From positions 620,001 through 684,000 of the forward strand of contig PUFA01000164.1 of NCBI GenBank assembly GCA_003508835.1: a DNA stretch of 64,000 bases, in the 5' to 3' direction. Below are positions 46,441 to 58,200 of the stretch, piece by piece. This DNA comes from Eonycteris spelaea. Its lineage: Eukaryota; Chordata; Mammalia; Chiroptera; Pteropodidae. The notes under the pieces were generated by a model. The model did not search any database. It had not been told where the DNA came from and saw nothing but the letters and a program-made list of their open reading frames with translations. Position numbers and translations under genes: made by a program. The stretch's first letter is position 1, and the number at the start of each line of letters is the position of its first letter.

Positions 46441-47590
46441 TCTGGGTTTGTATGTTCATCTTATGAATAAAGTATTTCATGTTGAAGGAATTTGACCATA
46501 GTGTCCTGCATATAGTGCTCCATGATTATTTCGAGGGACAGATACAAGATTTTTTTTTTTTCATTTTCTTTATATTACATATATCCTTTCATAGCATACA
46601 ATAGATAGCTGTGGATACTGGTCCTTAAATATACAATAGTCGAACAAGAAGGGCTGGTGCTTCTATATCTTGTTCATAATCAAATGTCACAAAATATATC
46701 TCAATTAAAAATTCCTTTGTGTGTGTGTAAGCGATATTTGTGAGAGAAAAATGTTTATATCGATGTTCACAAATTGATGTTTTAATATCTTGAAAATTGG
46801 GACCATAGTTCAGAGACGAGATTGTCAAATTTCATGAAAACTATGCAATAATTTTCTTAATTTCTCTTAAAAATATTTTGGAACTTTGTGTAATGTTGCC
46901 AATGTTGGATAAAAGGAGATCTATAAAGGTTGAGATGCATTTTTCTTCTCTCCAGGCTCAGGATGGGCTGTTTCCACATATTAAGTGAAACAAAATCTTG
47001 ACCAATGCAGTCTATTGCAAAAAAACAGGTCAAGGTTTTTTGACATTACTTTGGGAAAGAGGAATCAGACTGTCTTGAAAAAAATTGAGATGTCAGTCCT
47101 CTCTCTTTTACATGGGAAAAATATAGCAAGTTTCTGTTTATTTCTCAAGATCAGAAGACTCACAGACAGCACAGGAGAAAACTCTGCTTTAGATGCTTCT
47201 AATATCCCCACTCTTAAAGGAGTAAGATAGAAGTCTGAACTCAGATCTTAGCTGGTATGTGAACAGGAAGACACACATTCTTAATATTAACAGGGTCACT
47301 TTCCTAGCTCTGTGCCTATAGGGAACAACACAAAATAGAACCAGCATACCCTAGAACAGCTGTCCTTAAAATAACATTCTAAATGTTCCAAGGAAAAACT
47401 CTATTTATGATGGAAATAAGACTTCTGGCAATGCTTACACATAATCGTGATTCAAATAGCACCAGATATTTATCTTGCCATGGTTTATGATAAGCACTGA
47501 AAACCAAATGGATTTTAGATGTGCAGTACTGGGTCATTAAGAACTTTGGAAACATAAAATGGCAGCCTGGATCTCTTGCAACTTTGTTGG
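46441..47590. other. Unassigned DNA
   Basis: No repeat recognised; T-run at 46551-46561. Short frames only. Confidence 0.35.
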
Positions 47591-47594
47591 TACT

Positions 47595-47700
47595 TTGGGG
47601 GCAGGAAGTATGTATTGTTCACCTTTGCATCACCTGTATAAGCTCTTGGATTGTATTCTTCACTCAGTAACCACATGTTGATTCAGTAAACACGAAAGAC
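47595..47700 (+). repeat. L2 3'UTR-like fragment
   Basis: GGGGCAGGAAGTATGTATTG, TTCACCTTTGCATCACCTG and CACTCAGTAACCACATGTTG resemble the L2 3'UTR end. Confidence 0.45.
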
Positions 47701-48126
47701 ACAGCTCACTTACACTGATAAGAGACAGGCTTCAGGCCACATTAATTAGGGCTGTAAAATACTCATGGGAGTTCTGGACAGATCCGTTATCTTAGCATCT
47801 TGACTCTCTGGGAGAGGCAGAGCAGATACATCCTGAGGCCAGGAGGTGTCATTGCTCTGCTACTCACATGGCTCTGGACTGAATTAGTTTCAAAAGAAAT
47901 GTGGCTACATGTGATTTTTTTTTTTTTTTTTGCAAAAATTTGGATATATTGTATAATACATAAACTGATAAAGTATTTACATTGTTTTTATACTGTTGAA
48001 ATGCTACGTAGTCTAGAATTGGATATTTTCAGCAACCAAGAATTACTATATTTTGTAAACAGAAATACCAGTAATAAAAACAAAATGCTATAAATAGAAT
48101 GATGTCATTTGTTTCCAAAGACTATA

Positions 48127-48128
<2 letters not shown>
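47701..48128. other. Unassigned DNA
   Basis: A 17-base T-run at 47915-47931; nothing else recognised. The 97-codon plus frame at 47800 reads through the T-run as a phenylalanine stretch and is not a gene. Confidence 0.4.

Positions 48129-48181
<53 letters not shown>
48129..48181 (+). repeat. (AT)n microsatellite
   Basis: About 26 uninterrupted AT units. Confidence 0.98.
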
Positions 48182-48182
<1 letters not shown>

Positions 48183-50690
48183 GAGTGATGAGAAAATAAT
48201 AAGAAAAACGAGATATCTCCTGGCAAACTTTGGGGGTAAGTTTAGGACTGTAATCTGCAAGTTATCTTGGGGTAAATGCAGCAGCCCCAAGTGCTGCTGG
48301 GGATTATTCTCAGGGAAAATTGGAAATGGGTTAATCTTTGTTTTTAACTAATGTTTTAACTTTCAGATACCACTTAAATATAAATTAGATTAATCTTGGC
48401 ATTAAGTCGTTTCACACATCCAACAATTCTGTGATGCTAACATAACTGGTATGATCTTTATAAGAGAACACTGACATTTTGTAAGTGCCTCACCCAAAAT
48501 CAAAACTGTGAGCAGAGCAATATCAGCTAGTCTTTTGACTTCTAAGAAAGTATTTACATTTCATCATAGTGACAAACTGCCTTCTTAGAAGGAGTTTGTG
48601 TCTTAAAAATATTTTAAAAATATTTTAAGTAATAAAAAAATCTTTTAAAAATCCCTTAAAAATAGTCTTTAGAAAAATTTTTAATGGTGAATCAGTTACT
48701 GGACTTTAGATAGGATAAATATTGCTTTGTGTGGGGAAAAGTAAAGAATAAGGAGGTCGTGTCTGAGGATTTTTTTCTTTCCTTCTTTTTTCCCTATAGC
48801 TTAACACCTATAGTTTTCAGAAAATATAGATTTGCTGTAGCATAATCAGTATGGAGTTAATCTCTGTAAAAACCAGGTTAATTATGGCTTTTTGAACTAT
48901 GTACAATGCAAGCATTAACACACTGACAAATGTTGCCCAGTAAAATTGAAATCCTGGAGTGAAATACTGGCAATTACAAAAGGGTGGATGGCAAGAAATA
49001 GCTGAAAAAGGGAGATGGGGCACTATTTGATGAGTAGAAACTAGCAGCATGGTTGAGAAAAGGGCCAGGTCATCATTATCTTAGTCAAATTTTGGTTTCC
49101 TTTATTTCAACTGTTCTCTTATTGTCTTGTAATATTTGCTTATTGGAGAACTAACAGAGCTGTAATTGAAATAGATTGATCATAAAGTTGTTGGTTTCTT
49201 TTTTTTTTTTTAATTCTTCTTAGTCACAAGAGGGAACTCTAATCACGAATCTCTATAGACTACACTTTAGTAAGTTCTACATCCCAAAGAGAGTGAGGGT
49301 GGGGAAACTAAGTAGTGACTTGTTCCTTATACATGGGGTTTTAAAATTATAATATAGAATGAAACCATAGATAAAGCTAGTGGAACTGCAGTAGAAATAA
49401 AAACAAACACATTGTGAGGATCAGCCTATTTACTATAATATGAGGAAAGTGGAATTTTCTCTAGTTATTTTGAAGAAATAACATCACATTGGCAAAGAAT
49501 AAAATGAGGCAAGACAGGACAACGATTATTCCAGGTGTGCCCTGGATAACCCTGTATCATGTGTTGACTGGTAAGTGACTTTCTATTTTAGAAACCATCT
49601 AAGGACCAAGAGAGAACTTAAATAGGGCCTGAGCTCTCCAGTGGTTAAGGGTACTACAAATGCAAGAAATAAAAATTAATTAGATGGCGTAAGTTCTCTT
49701 TAAGATAAAAAAAGTTCTACGTCAATTAAATATTTCCTCACAGGAATATCGTAGCAGATGTTCTTAAGTGTGGTTCCTAAAATTGTCAAGCAAAGCACAT
49801 TATTCACAAAAATGAGGCAGACATTATTTGTATAGATCCTGTAGTTTTTGTTAAAAATACATACTCATAAACATATACAAAAAATGAACTACACCACCTC
49901 ACCTCCAACATTATTGTCTGTCTGTCTGTCTATCTAATTATTTGTAATTGTTTATGTTAAATCACCTTTGTGTCAGTTAATATTTGAGAATAGTGGCCCA
50001 GAGCCAAAGGTACCTTAGACTATTGCCCTACAATGAAAAATCCAGTTTCATAAAATAGCTACAGCTAAAGTTTTTGAGGTAAATCTCAGTGAGCTAGAAT
50101 GAGATAGTGAGTCAATCAAGTTTTCAAAACAAAAACCATCCCAAATCTCAAAAGCTCAAAATAACATGGTTTACTCTTAATCTTGGTTATGCTTTGTGAG
50201 GGGTTTATGTGTCTTTCATCTCCTAGCTGGATCATGTTCCATTATCCAGGGTGATAATGGAAGCCAAAAGAACAAGGCCACCCATTTGAATATACTTAAA
50301 ATCTCTACCTGTGTCGAATTTGCTGATATCAACTCTGCTAACAATGAGAATTGGCCAAAGTGAATCAGATGACCAAGTCCAACATTAATTAAATGAAGAT
50401 ATACCTCCCTGGAAGTGGGGAACACTAAATAGTTCTGAACAATAATCCATATTACCACACGTATAAAAACTTACTTTTGCCTAGAGCATAAACAGCATGG
50501 AGAAGAGTAGTGTCAGCCATTGTATTACATGGTGCTTAATGCTTTTTCCGAGACTGCCTCAGTTCTAGAGGAAACCAAGGATGCAGTGCACAGCAGCTGC
50601 CACTTCCCAGCCTTCTTTGGAACCTCCATATTTCCTCTCTACTGTGACTGGGAAAGGGAAATGCCAATCGGCTTATATGAGCTGTAAAGA
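48182..50690. other. Unassigned DNA
   Basis: About 2.5 kb without a recognised family. A short (TCTG)n lies at 49916-49932. Sequence at 50150-50280 (AACATGGTTTACTCTT, GGATCATGTTCCATTATCCAG) may be an old LTR fragment but is not called. Confidence 0.35.
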
Positions 50691-50699
50691 AAGACAGTG

Positions 50700-50925
50700 T
50701 CCTGCTATGGTTAGAGTTGGGCTATGCTATCAGAGAACAGTGTGCTAAATTACAGTTCTGATACTCAGCACCTACATGGCTTTAGAAGAGATTATTATTT
50801 GTGGGTCTCTTTTCCTAAATACGAACTGAGAATAGTAATATTCTGTAAGAATAAAATTATCTTATGAATGATATATTTAGCATGGTGCTTGGCCCTGAAT
50901 GGTGCTCAATAAATGTTGAGTTTTC
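50700..50925 (+). repeat. MIR SINE
   Basis: Degraded 5' part, then GGGTCTCTTTTCCTAAATACG, TAGCATGGTGCTTGGCCCTG and TGCTCAATAAATGTTGAG, a clear MIR 3' end. Confidence 0.78.
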
Positions 50926-51865
50926 TTTTCCCCAAAGAACCTAGAAGGCTTCAGAAGGTATAAGTAGAATGTTTGAGGGGAATGAATAATCTCTAGTTAA
51001 AATTCCAAGAGGCTGTAAAATTCTATGATAAAGTTAACTTAAGGCAGAGAAATATGTGGCTAAATTTTAAAAATAAAGTAAACATTTCTAACAATGCATT
51101 ATTAGATTTCATATCCTTCCTTCCGAGAAAAATAGTAATTTGAAACAAATGAAACCTTGGGGAAAAAAAAAAATTGCAATGTGAAAGGATAGATGTAAGT
51201 ATGTTTTCCTTTCTAAGTAACTTATGATTTCTATTTAGCCATGAAAGCAAAATCTATTCAGGCAGACATCTTTCTAAGTTCATTATATTGATAAAACCCA
51301 AACTACAGTACACAATTTGGCACAATTAGCCTGCCCTGATGACTTATAGCTTTCATAGGATAACTCAGTGGACCTGTTGGATATTGAATAACTTTCATGG
51401 GTTCCCTAAGGACTCCCAACGACAAAAGTTCCTGTATCAACCAGAATTAGATTTACCAGTTAAACACAGGAATGTTCTTTCTTGTCCTCCACCCCCCCCC
51501 CCAAATAGTCTATAGACCAAGTTTTGCTATAAAAACTTGAAAGAAATAATCTAAACATCTTGGTCTATTAAAGTAGCAAGGGGGTTGGTTAAAACCAGAC
51601 CGTTGTGCTTTCTGGAATTCCTGGCAGATGATTTACGAAACTTTAGACAGCATTGCTGTTTTTATCATTCCCCTGGCACCAACTTACTCTGGGAAACATT
51701 TCTTTCACTATCCTCAAGAAACTCTGAAGACATTTGAAGAGATAAGGAAAGATGGAGTCTCTACTCTCAATCTCTGTAGCCTTCCTGTCTTGAGAAAACA
51801 GACCAACAATTTCTTTCAGACTCACAGGACATTTTCAGTTGTCCTAAACTGGATGTTTTAGGCAG
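50926..51865. other. Unassigned DNA
   Basis: Nothing recognised; an 11-base C-run at 51492-51502. The overlapping plus and minus frames at 51628-51861 show no domain. Confidence 0.35.
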
Positions 51866-51869
51866 GGTT

Positions 51870-52080
51870 GTGCGGTGTTAGAACCCGGATCTGGAGTCAG
51901 AGCTGCCCATGTTTATATCCTTACTCTGCCATGTAGGAAACTTACTTAAATTTTTGTGGCTCAATTTCCTCATCTGTAAAATGGTAATCTGTTATGAAGA
52001 TTAAATGAGTTATTATACATAAAGGGCTTAGAGTAGTGCCTGGCATATAGTAAGCATGATGTAATTTGCTGTCATTATTA
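51870..52080 (+). repeat. MIR SINE
   Basis: One of the best-preserved MIR copies here: CCGGATCTGGAGTCAGAGCT, TGGCTCAATTTCCTCATCTG, AAGATTAAATGAGTTATTAT, TAGTGCCTGGCATATAGTAAG. Confidence 0.92.
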
Positions 52081-53805
52081 TATAATAGCATTCCCCTGGT
52101 TTATTATTCCATTCCTGTTTGGGTCTGGATACAACTGTGGTTACAAGTTTGTCAGCTTCTTTCCTTTTGCCTTTTCACCTTTCATCCATTTTTAGACATT
52201 CATTCACAATTGAGAAACAACAGTAAACTCTTTAATAAAAGCAGTTCATCAGGCAGGGAGAAATTTCTAAGCCATTTAGAACAGCAACTTTCTTCAGCTT
52301 TGGTGTGTCTTATATTTTCTTTTGGGTAGCAAACTCATTTTGAAATTGTAAAAAAAGAGTTGTGAAGCTCTGGTCTTGCATTGGAATTATTTTTGATGTA
52401 TCCAATTTGCATGTTGAAAGTCATCTTTCCGGAAACACAAAACCATCAGTTGGGGAAAATAATCATTTCTTTAATTCATTGTTAGTGAAGAATTTCTTGC
52501 AGCAGGAATGAGAGACTAGCTTAGAGGATGCTTCTGATAAGAAACTAGAAATGATCAGATTTTGTTTATAATGGATTTCACAATGTATTAGGCACCTTTG
52601 GGGCATCATCATGTTCTTTCATTAGATTCTCTTATGTGTTCTGTTGTCCTTTATTAGGATGTCTCATCTCTCTCTGGAAAATCAAAGCAGGAATTTAAAT
52701 TTCCAGGGGACATCGGTACATCACCTGTTGTACAGGTTCTTCATATTGTTGCTGTGTGAGGGCAGATTGGAAGAAAAAAAAACCCCAGAAATGTAACATT
52801 TAAAGATATTGGGGTGCTGCAAATTGGGTCAAATATTTGTCTTTAAAATTAATGTCTCAGAGTGAAAATGACTTAATTGGCGGGTTGTTCTAGATGGTTT
52901 ATTAGAATATTGTAAGTAGGAGTACAGATTGCCCTATAACAGATTTTCTGAATAAGAAACAGTTTCTGAAGAAAACAGTGGCTTCCTTGCCCTCCCCCAA
53001 ATCACACTGAAGATGATATGACCCTAAAATAACTATTAGAAGGCAGTCTGTGACCTTTGGTAGTATATAGCAGAAATGCTTAATGTCCATAAAAAAAATT
53101 CCAGTTTGGCATCTGTGTTTGAAAACAAAGGCTAAATGGGGGTAGAAGTGGGGGCTGCGTAGATAAAGAGCAGATGGCTTACTTTTTAGGACAACTCCAG
53201 TGTTTAAAGACTATAAAATTAAGGAATCCATTTTGAAACAAAACAAAACAAAACAAAAACATTGTCCCCATAAGTCTGGTGGAATGCAAAACTTTTCTGT
53301 TCTTCTATTCTCTGATTCTTTTCTTTAAATTTAGAATGGAAACAAAAATGGAGATGCAGTCTTGCTACTATTGGATAAATTCTTGTGACCTTTCCACATT
53401 TCGATGAATGTAAATGCAAAAGGTGAGAAGCAAGTTCCGTCTATTCTTGGGTAACATTTAAAAATATCTGCCTCTTTTCCTTCATTTTCACTGCCAGATC
53501 CTAATCAACCTTCGTCTTGGCTCTGATAAAGTCCTGTGTCAGCCTTTTGGTATGTCCTATCTCCTGGAGCAGCAAAAATAATTGCTCTCTCTTAAGGGCC
53601 ATTTTGATCATGTCATTCCTCTTTGAGCCTGGATTTGCTCTCAATAAATAGCTTTTTTTGACGGGAAAATTTTCAAGCTCATTTTTAAAAACTTGAAAAA
53701 TAAATCATAAAATACAAAACAAGAGAAAACTATAAGCTTCAATGCCTCATAATTCTTAAACTGTTCCTAATATTGGTGAGTGTGTATGTCTGTGTGTGTT
53801 TTCTA
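52081..53805. other. Unassigned DNA
   Basis: No family recognised apart from an (AAAAC)n run at about 53237-53261. The part at 53480-53680 (GATCATGTCATTCCTCTTTG, GCTCTCAATAAATAG) may be an L2 scrap. Confidence 0.35.
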
Positions 53806-53809
53806 TATA

Positions 53810-54295
53810 TTAATATGTAACAAAATACCCAAATAGTGGCTGAAAGAACAACTGCTTTATCCTATCTTGTGATGTTGTGGGTCAGGAATTTGTGCAGCTT
53901 TTGCTTGTTTGTATGATTCTTCTGCTCCCTGTAGTGTTGACTAGAGTCATTGGGTAGTATTTAACTAGCCTTGTCTGTGGAGTCTAAGATAGTTCATTCA
54001 CGTGCTTGGTGTCTTGACTATGGTGGCTCCACTGGACACTTCTCCCTCACCAGATAGTTGGAGAGTCTTCACAGGGTGTCTCCAGATGATAATAGAAATT
54101 CTTATATAGTGGCTCCGGGCTCCAGAAATGAAAGTTCCCAGAGACGGAACATGGAAGCTGCCAATTTTAAGCATGAGGAAACTGACATAGTGTCACTTCT
54201 GCTGTATTCTATTGGTCACAGCAGTTAGAGGGCTGCCCAGATTCTCAGGGAGGAGTGTCAGAGAATTTGTGGCCATCTTTAATCTGCTATATACT
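53810..54295 (+). repeat. Second copy of the 3.8 kb dispersed repeat
   Basis: Shares block order with 3830-4240: TAACAAAATACCCAAATAGTGG, GTTGTGGGTCAGGAATTTG, TTCTGCTGTATTCTATTGGTC, CAGGGAGGAGTGTCAGAGAA. This copy is longer, including the CTGTATTCTATTGGT segment missing from the first. Confidence 0.6.
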
Positions 54296-54369
54296 ATAAT
54301 CAAAGTTATTTATGTTCCTCTCATGTGCAAAAAATTCCATCTAAGACCACAAAATCTCATCCCATTACA

Positions 54370-54560
54370 TTAGAGGTTGGCAAACTACGGCCCACCACCT
54401 ACTTTTGTAAACATTTTATTGGAACACAGCCATGCCTATTAATTTGCAGATTGTCCATGACTGCTTTCAAACTACAACAGTAGATTTGAGTAGTTGTAGC
54501 AGAGACCTTATGACCTGCAAGCCTAACATATTTACGAGCTGACCAATCCCTGCTATCAGC
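54370..54560 (-). mobile_element. hAT-Charlie element, second copy
   Basis: GAGGTTGGCAAACTACGGCCC, TAAACATTTTATTGGAACAC, AGCCATGCCTATTAATTTGC, TTTGAGTAGTTGTAGCAGAG. Same family and orientation as 20008-20240. Confidence 0.85.
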
Positions 54561-54714
54561 TCCAAGTCCAAGTGCAGATGTGGCTCCTTAAGTACAGTTA
54601 CTTTCTATTTGCAGACCCATGAACTCAAGGGACATATTATTACCCCCACATATCCCTAATACGCAATGGTGGCTCAGAGATAGGGTCATCCCAATCGATA
54701 TTTCCATTCAAAAT

Positions 54715-57180
54715 GAAGTACGTAGGAGAGAAGTCAAAATGGCATAGATGATAGAAGCTGTGTTCATCTGCTCTTAAGGCCACATCAAAGTTGTGATGGA
54801 AACATGGAGCATGGAGCAAGCAAACAGAATTGCCTGGGGTCTAAGTGAACAAGCCCTACAACTAGGGAAAGGGTAAGAAACCGCACTGCAATTGGAAGAG
54901 GTAGGACGTGGCAAGGATGCAAGGCTGCCTGGTCCCAGTGGCTGAGTGGAACAGAGGCTATGGCAGCAGCAGCCAGCAGCTGCAGACACGTCTTAAAATG
55001 GCAATGTCCTGAACTGGACTTTCACAATGACAGACCTGCTCACTCTGAGCCCAGTGCTGGGTTGGCTGCTCAGGTTTGGGAGATAGAGGGATAGAGAGGA
55101 CACCAGGAACTTACAGAGGGATGCTGAGTTGTCAGAGTGAGGGCCAGAGGTGAGGCAGAAGGGCTGGCGGTATCCATTGTTCCTCTGTTGAGCCTTTCCC
55201 ACTCCCAATGTGCAGACATAGGGTTACCATTTGTGAGACATCATCAAACTGGCTGACAAAGGTCGCTCTGCCCAGAGGATTCCCTGAAACTCCACCTCTC
55301 CCAATTCATGGCCTACCCAAGCCACATCAGGTGTGTCCTTGGTGAGTCTTGTGCAACTTGCAGAGCAAGTTCCAAGACCCACATTTGTGGCAGCTGACCT
55401 TGGTTTCTGGAATCATTTTTTGAGGCAATTATAAGCACGGCTTCTGTGAATTGCTCATTGAATCTTAACAGGTGGCCCCAAAGGGGCACAGGCTGGGCTA
55501 AACTTGGCCTGCAGCTGAACCCCTCTCAAGATTCTGCTTTTGGACACCTATTACACAAAGCCACACTAATAAGACAGGGAGACTTAGGAGCTTTGCTTAG
55601 TACATAGACACAGAAAGACAGCCAAAATAGGAAGCAAAGAAGCAGAAGCCATATGAGAGAACAAAACAGAGATCCAGGAATAATGGAATCAAGCAATCTA
55701 ACAGATGTGGATTTCAAAGCACTAGTTGATGCTCAATGAACATAGGGGAAGAGTAGATGAACTCAGTAATAACTTTAATAGAGATATAAAACACAAAAAT
55801 GGAAATGGAAATTATAAAAGGGAACCAGTCAGAAATGAAGAATACATTACCTGAGATGAAGAGTATATTAGAGGACATTAACAAAGTGGATGAAGAGGAT
55901 TGAATACCAATATAGAGAATGGGAAAGCTAAGGACACCCAATCAGAATAGCAAGAAGAGAAAAGCCAAGAAAAATATAATTTAAGGGGTCTTTGTGACAA
56001 AATTAAGTGTAAAAACCTCTCTGTAATAGGAATATCTGAAAGAGGAGAGGAAGAACAAGAAGTGGAGAAGCTATTTGAAGAAATATTGATGGGAAACTTC
56101 TGTAACCTGGTGAAGGAAATAGACATCCAACCCTAGAAAGCTCAGAGAGTCCCAAGAAAGATGAACCCAAAGAAGCTCACACCAATGCACATAATAATTA
56201 AAATGCCAAAAGTAAAATACAAAGGGGGAATCTTAAAAGCAGCAAGAGAAAAATCAGTTAGTTACCTGCAAGGAAGCACCCATAAGACTGGCAGCTGATT
56301 TCTCAAAAGAAACTATGCAGGAAAGAAGGGCTTGAAACAAAATGTTCAAAGTGATTTAAAAAAAAAAAAAAACAGAAAAACCCCAACAGGTTGTACAACC
56401 AAGAAAATACTTTACCCAGCAAAGCTATTATTTGGAGTCAAAGAACAGATAAGAGGTTCCCAGACAAAAATAAGCTAAAGGAATTCATCAACACCAAGCC
56501 ACTATTACAGAATGTGTTGAGACTTCTTTAAGAAGAAAAAATATGTATCAAAATTATGAATAAAAAATGGTAATAACTACATATTTATCAATGACTACCT
56601 CAAATGGAAAAGAATTAAATGCTCCAATGAAATGACAGGGTTGCTGAATGGATAAGAAAACAATACCCTATAGGTGATACCTACAAGAGACTCACTTTGG
56701 ATTAAAAGATAGGTACAGACTCAAAGGAAGGGGAAGGAAAAGATATTGCCTTGATGGACTTAGAGGGTCCATTGCACTAAATGAAGTAAGTTTGATAAAG
56801 ACAAATACTACATGATTTCACGTACATGTAGAATCCAAAGAACAAAAAACAAAAAATGAAACAAAACCATGGATACAGAGAATATTTTGAGGGCTACTAG
56901 ACAGGAGGGGTATGGAGGCGGGGGTGGTGAAAAAGGGCAAAGGGGTTAAGAAATACAAATAGATAGTTACGAAGTAGTTATGGAGATATAAGTGTAGCAT
57001 AAGTAAAATAGTCAATAACATTGTAATAAATATGTAAGGGGGAGAGGGGTACTAGATTTGGTACGTGATCACTTGAGCTCTAATCACTATGCTGTACAAC
57101 TGAAACTAATATATTATTGTATGCCAACTATAATTGAGAAAAAACTCATTGAATTGTACAATGTAAAAAAAAAAGAGGGG
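54715..57180 (+). mobile_element. L1 with 5'UTR, ORF1 and 3'UTR but almost no ORF2
   Basis: Seen: starts with AAGTCAAAATGGCATAGATG, the usual L1 5' start pattern, then a GC-richer 5'UTR to about 55680. ORF1 spans about 55700-56530. The first 180 bp of ORF2 (from about 56565) follow, then a jump near 56748 to the ORF2 C-terminus (ACTTAGAGGGTCCATTGCAC). The 3'UTR (GGTATGGAGGCGGGGGTGG, AACATTGTAATAAATATG, CTGTACAACTGAAACTAATA) ends in an A-run (57163-57172). Total about 2.5 kb against 6-7 kb for a full element. Known: half-L1 (HAL1) elements lack ORF2 and use the L1 machinery in trans. Inference: either a HAL1-like copy or an ordinary L1 with a deletion. Confidence 0.88.
55690..56530 (+). pseudogene. 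L1 ORF1p remnant
   Basis: Seen at the DNA level: SNLTDVDFKALVDAQ-like (from 55695), ELSNNFNRDIKHKNG-like coiled coil, IGISERGEEEQEVEKLFEEI (about 56025-56090), NPKKLTPMHIIIKMPKVKY-like (56160-56220), ILKAAREKSVSYLQGST-like (56230-56280), KETMQERRA (56310). Known: the order is that of the L1 ORF1p coiled coil, RRM and C-terminal domain. It is split by stops, including TGA near 55736 and TAA near 55980, and by frameshifts. There is no long frame on the plus strand, so it is dead; the minus-strand frames here are shadows. Confidence 0.82.
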
Positions 57181-57249
57181 GGAGGAATATGCAGTCACTA
57201 GACCATAGCAATTCTAAAAACCAGGCACCATATTTTGCCAGTTCCTTGT

Positions 57250-58200
57250 TTATGACCCAGTTGTGATCCCTGGGAAGGCTCTTCCACAGCTCTTGGCTCT
57301 ACTTTCTGGGCTTTTCATTCTGCCAAATTTATCCTCCCTTTTCTGTGTGTCCCAGAGCTATCTTTTTATTTTGAAGTGTCTCTGTCCTATTAAGTCCAAG
57401 CTAATAAAGTTCTTTCATAAACTTTTTGGTTTTCTTAGGTATCAATTTATTAAAAAAAACTTTTTAAGGCAAAAGCCACACCAATATTTTTTTTTCTTAG
57501 GCTCTTTCTCTACCTTTGGCTTCCTCTGAGGCTACTATGGGATCACATCCCTAGGATTCTAAAAAGTCCTACTGCTAAACTGAGGTCTTTAAAGCATACC
57601 CTTAATATTCTCATAAATTCTCCTAGACATGATGTTAAAAATTTCTGAGGTTTTAACAAATGGCCTTACAGCCATGCCTTGAAATCTTTACCCTTAATTC
57701 ATCCTTTACTAATGGCATCCTGGGTTTGATCTTTGCTTTGAAGCTATTTCCTTGAGGATATTTTGCTGGGAAAGACTGGGGATATGAAACAGTTTTTATT
57801 TTCAAACTAAGTAAGTCCTGTATTACTCATATTTTCTCTAAATTCTGCTTGAAAACTTAACAGTTCTTTTAAAAGTTCACCTATTTTTCTAGTATGTTGT
57901 TATAGGCACCTGAAAGCAAGTTGGCATCTTCTACATTCTGCTTGGCAATTTCCCCTGCCAGACCCATGAATTTATTCAGGTATCATTTCTATTTTCCAAA
58001 AGACCACAGGTATCGGTGTTACCAAACTTTCTACCACTACACATATCTTTCTCATCTCCTTCAAACCCTCACCATCAGTGTCTCTAGGCCCTTTGAGTTT
58101 CCACTTATTATCTAGTCCAAGAGCCAATGGCACATATTTTACATTTTTGTTAGGGTAGCATCCCTTTTTCAGGTATTATATTTTATATGTCCTCTATATT
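57250..58200 (-). mobile_element. Possible ERVL-MaLR internal fragment
   Basis: T/C-rich sequence with GATATTTTGCTGGGAAAGACT, GTAAGTCCTGTATTACTCAT, CTACCACTACACATATC and CAAGAGCCAATGGCACATAT blocks that resemble the reverse complement of MaLR/MLT internal sequence. Low certainty. The 88- and 64-codon plus frames here are not genes. Confidence 0.3.

Noticed and set aside
54715..55690. GC-richer stretch as a CpG island or promoter of a gene
   Set aside because: CpG is scarce and the stretch is continuous with an L1 5'UTR.
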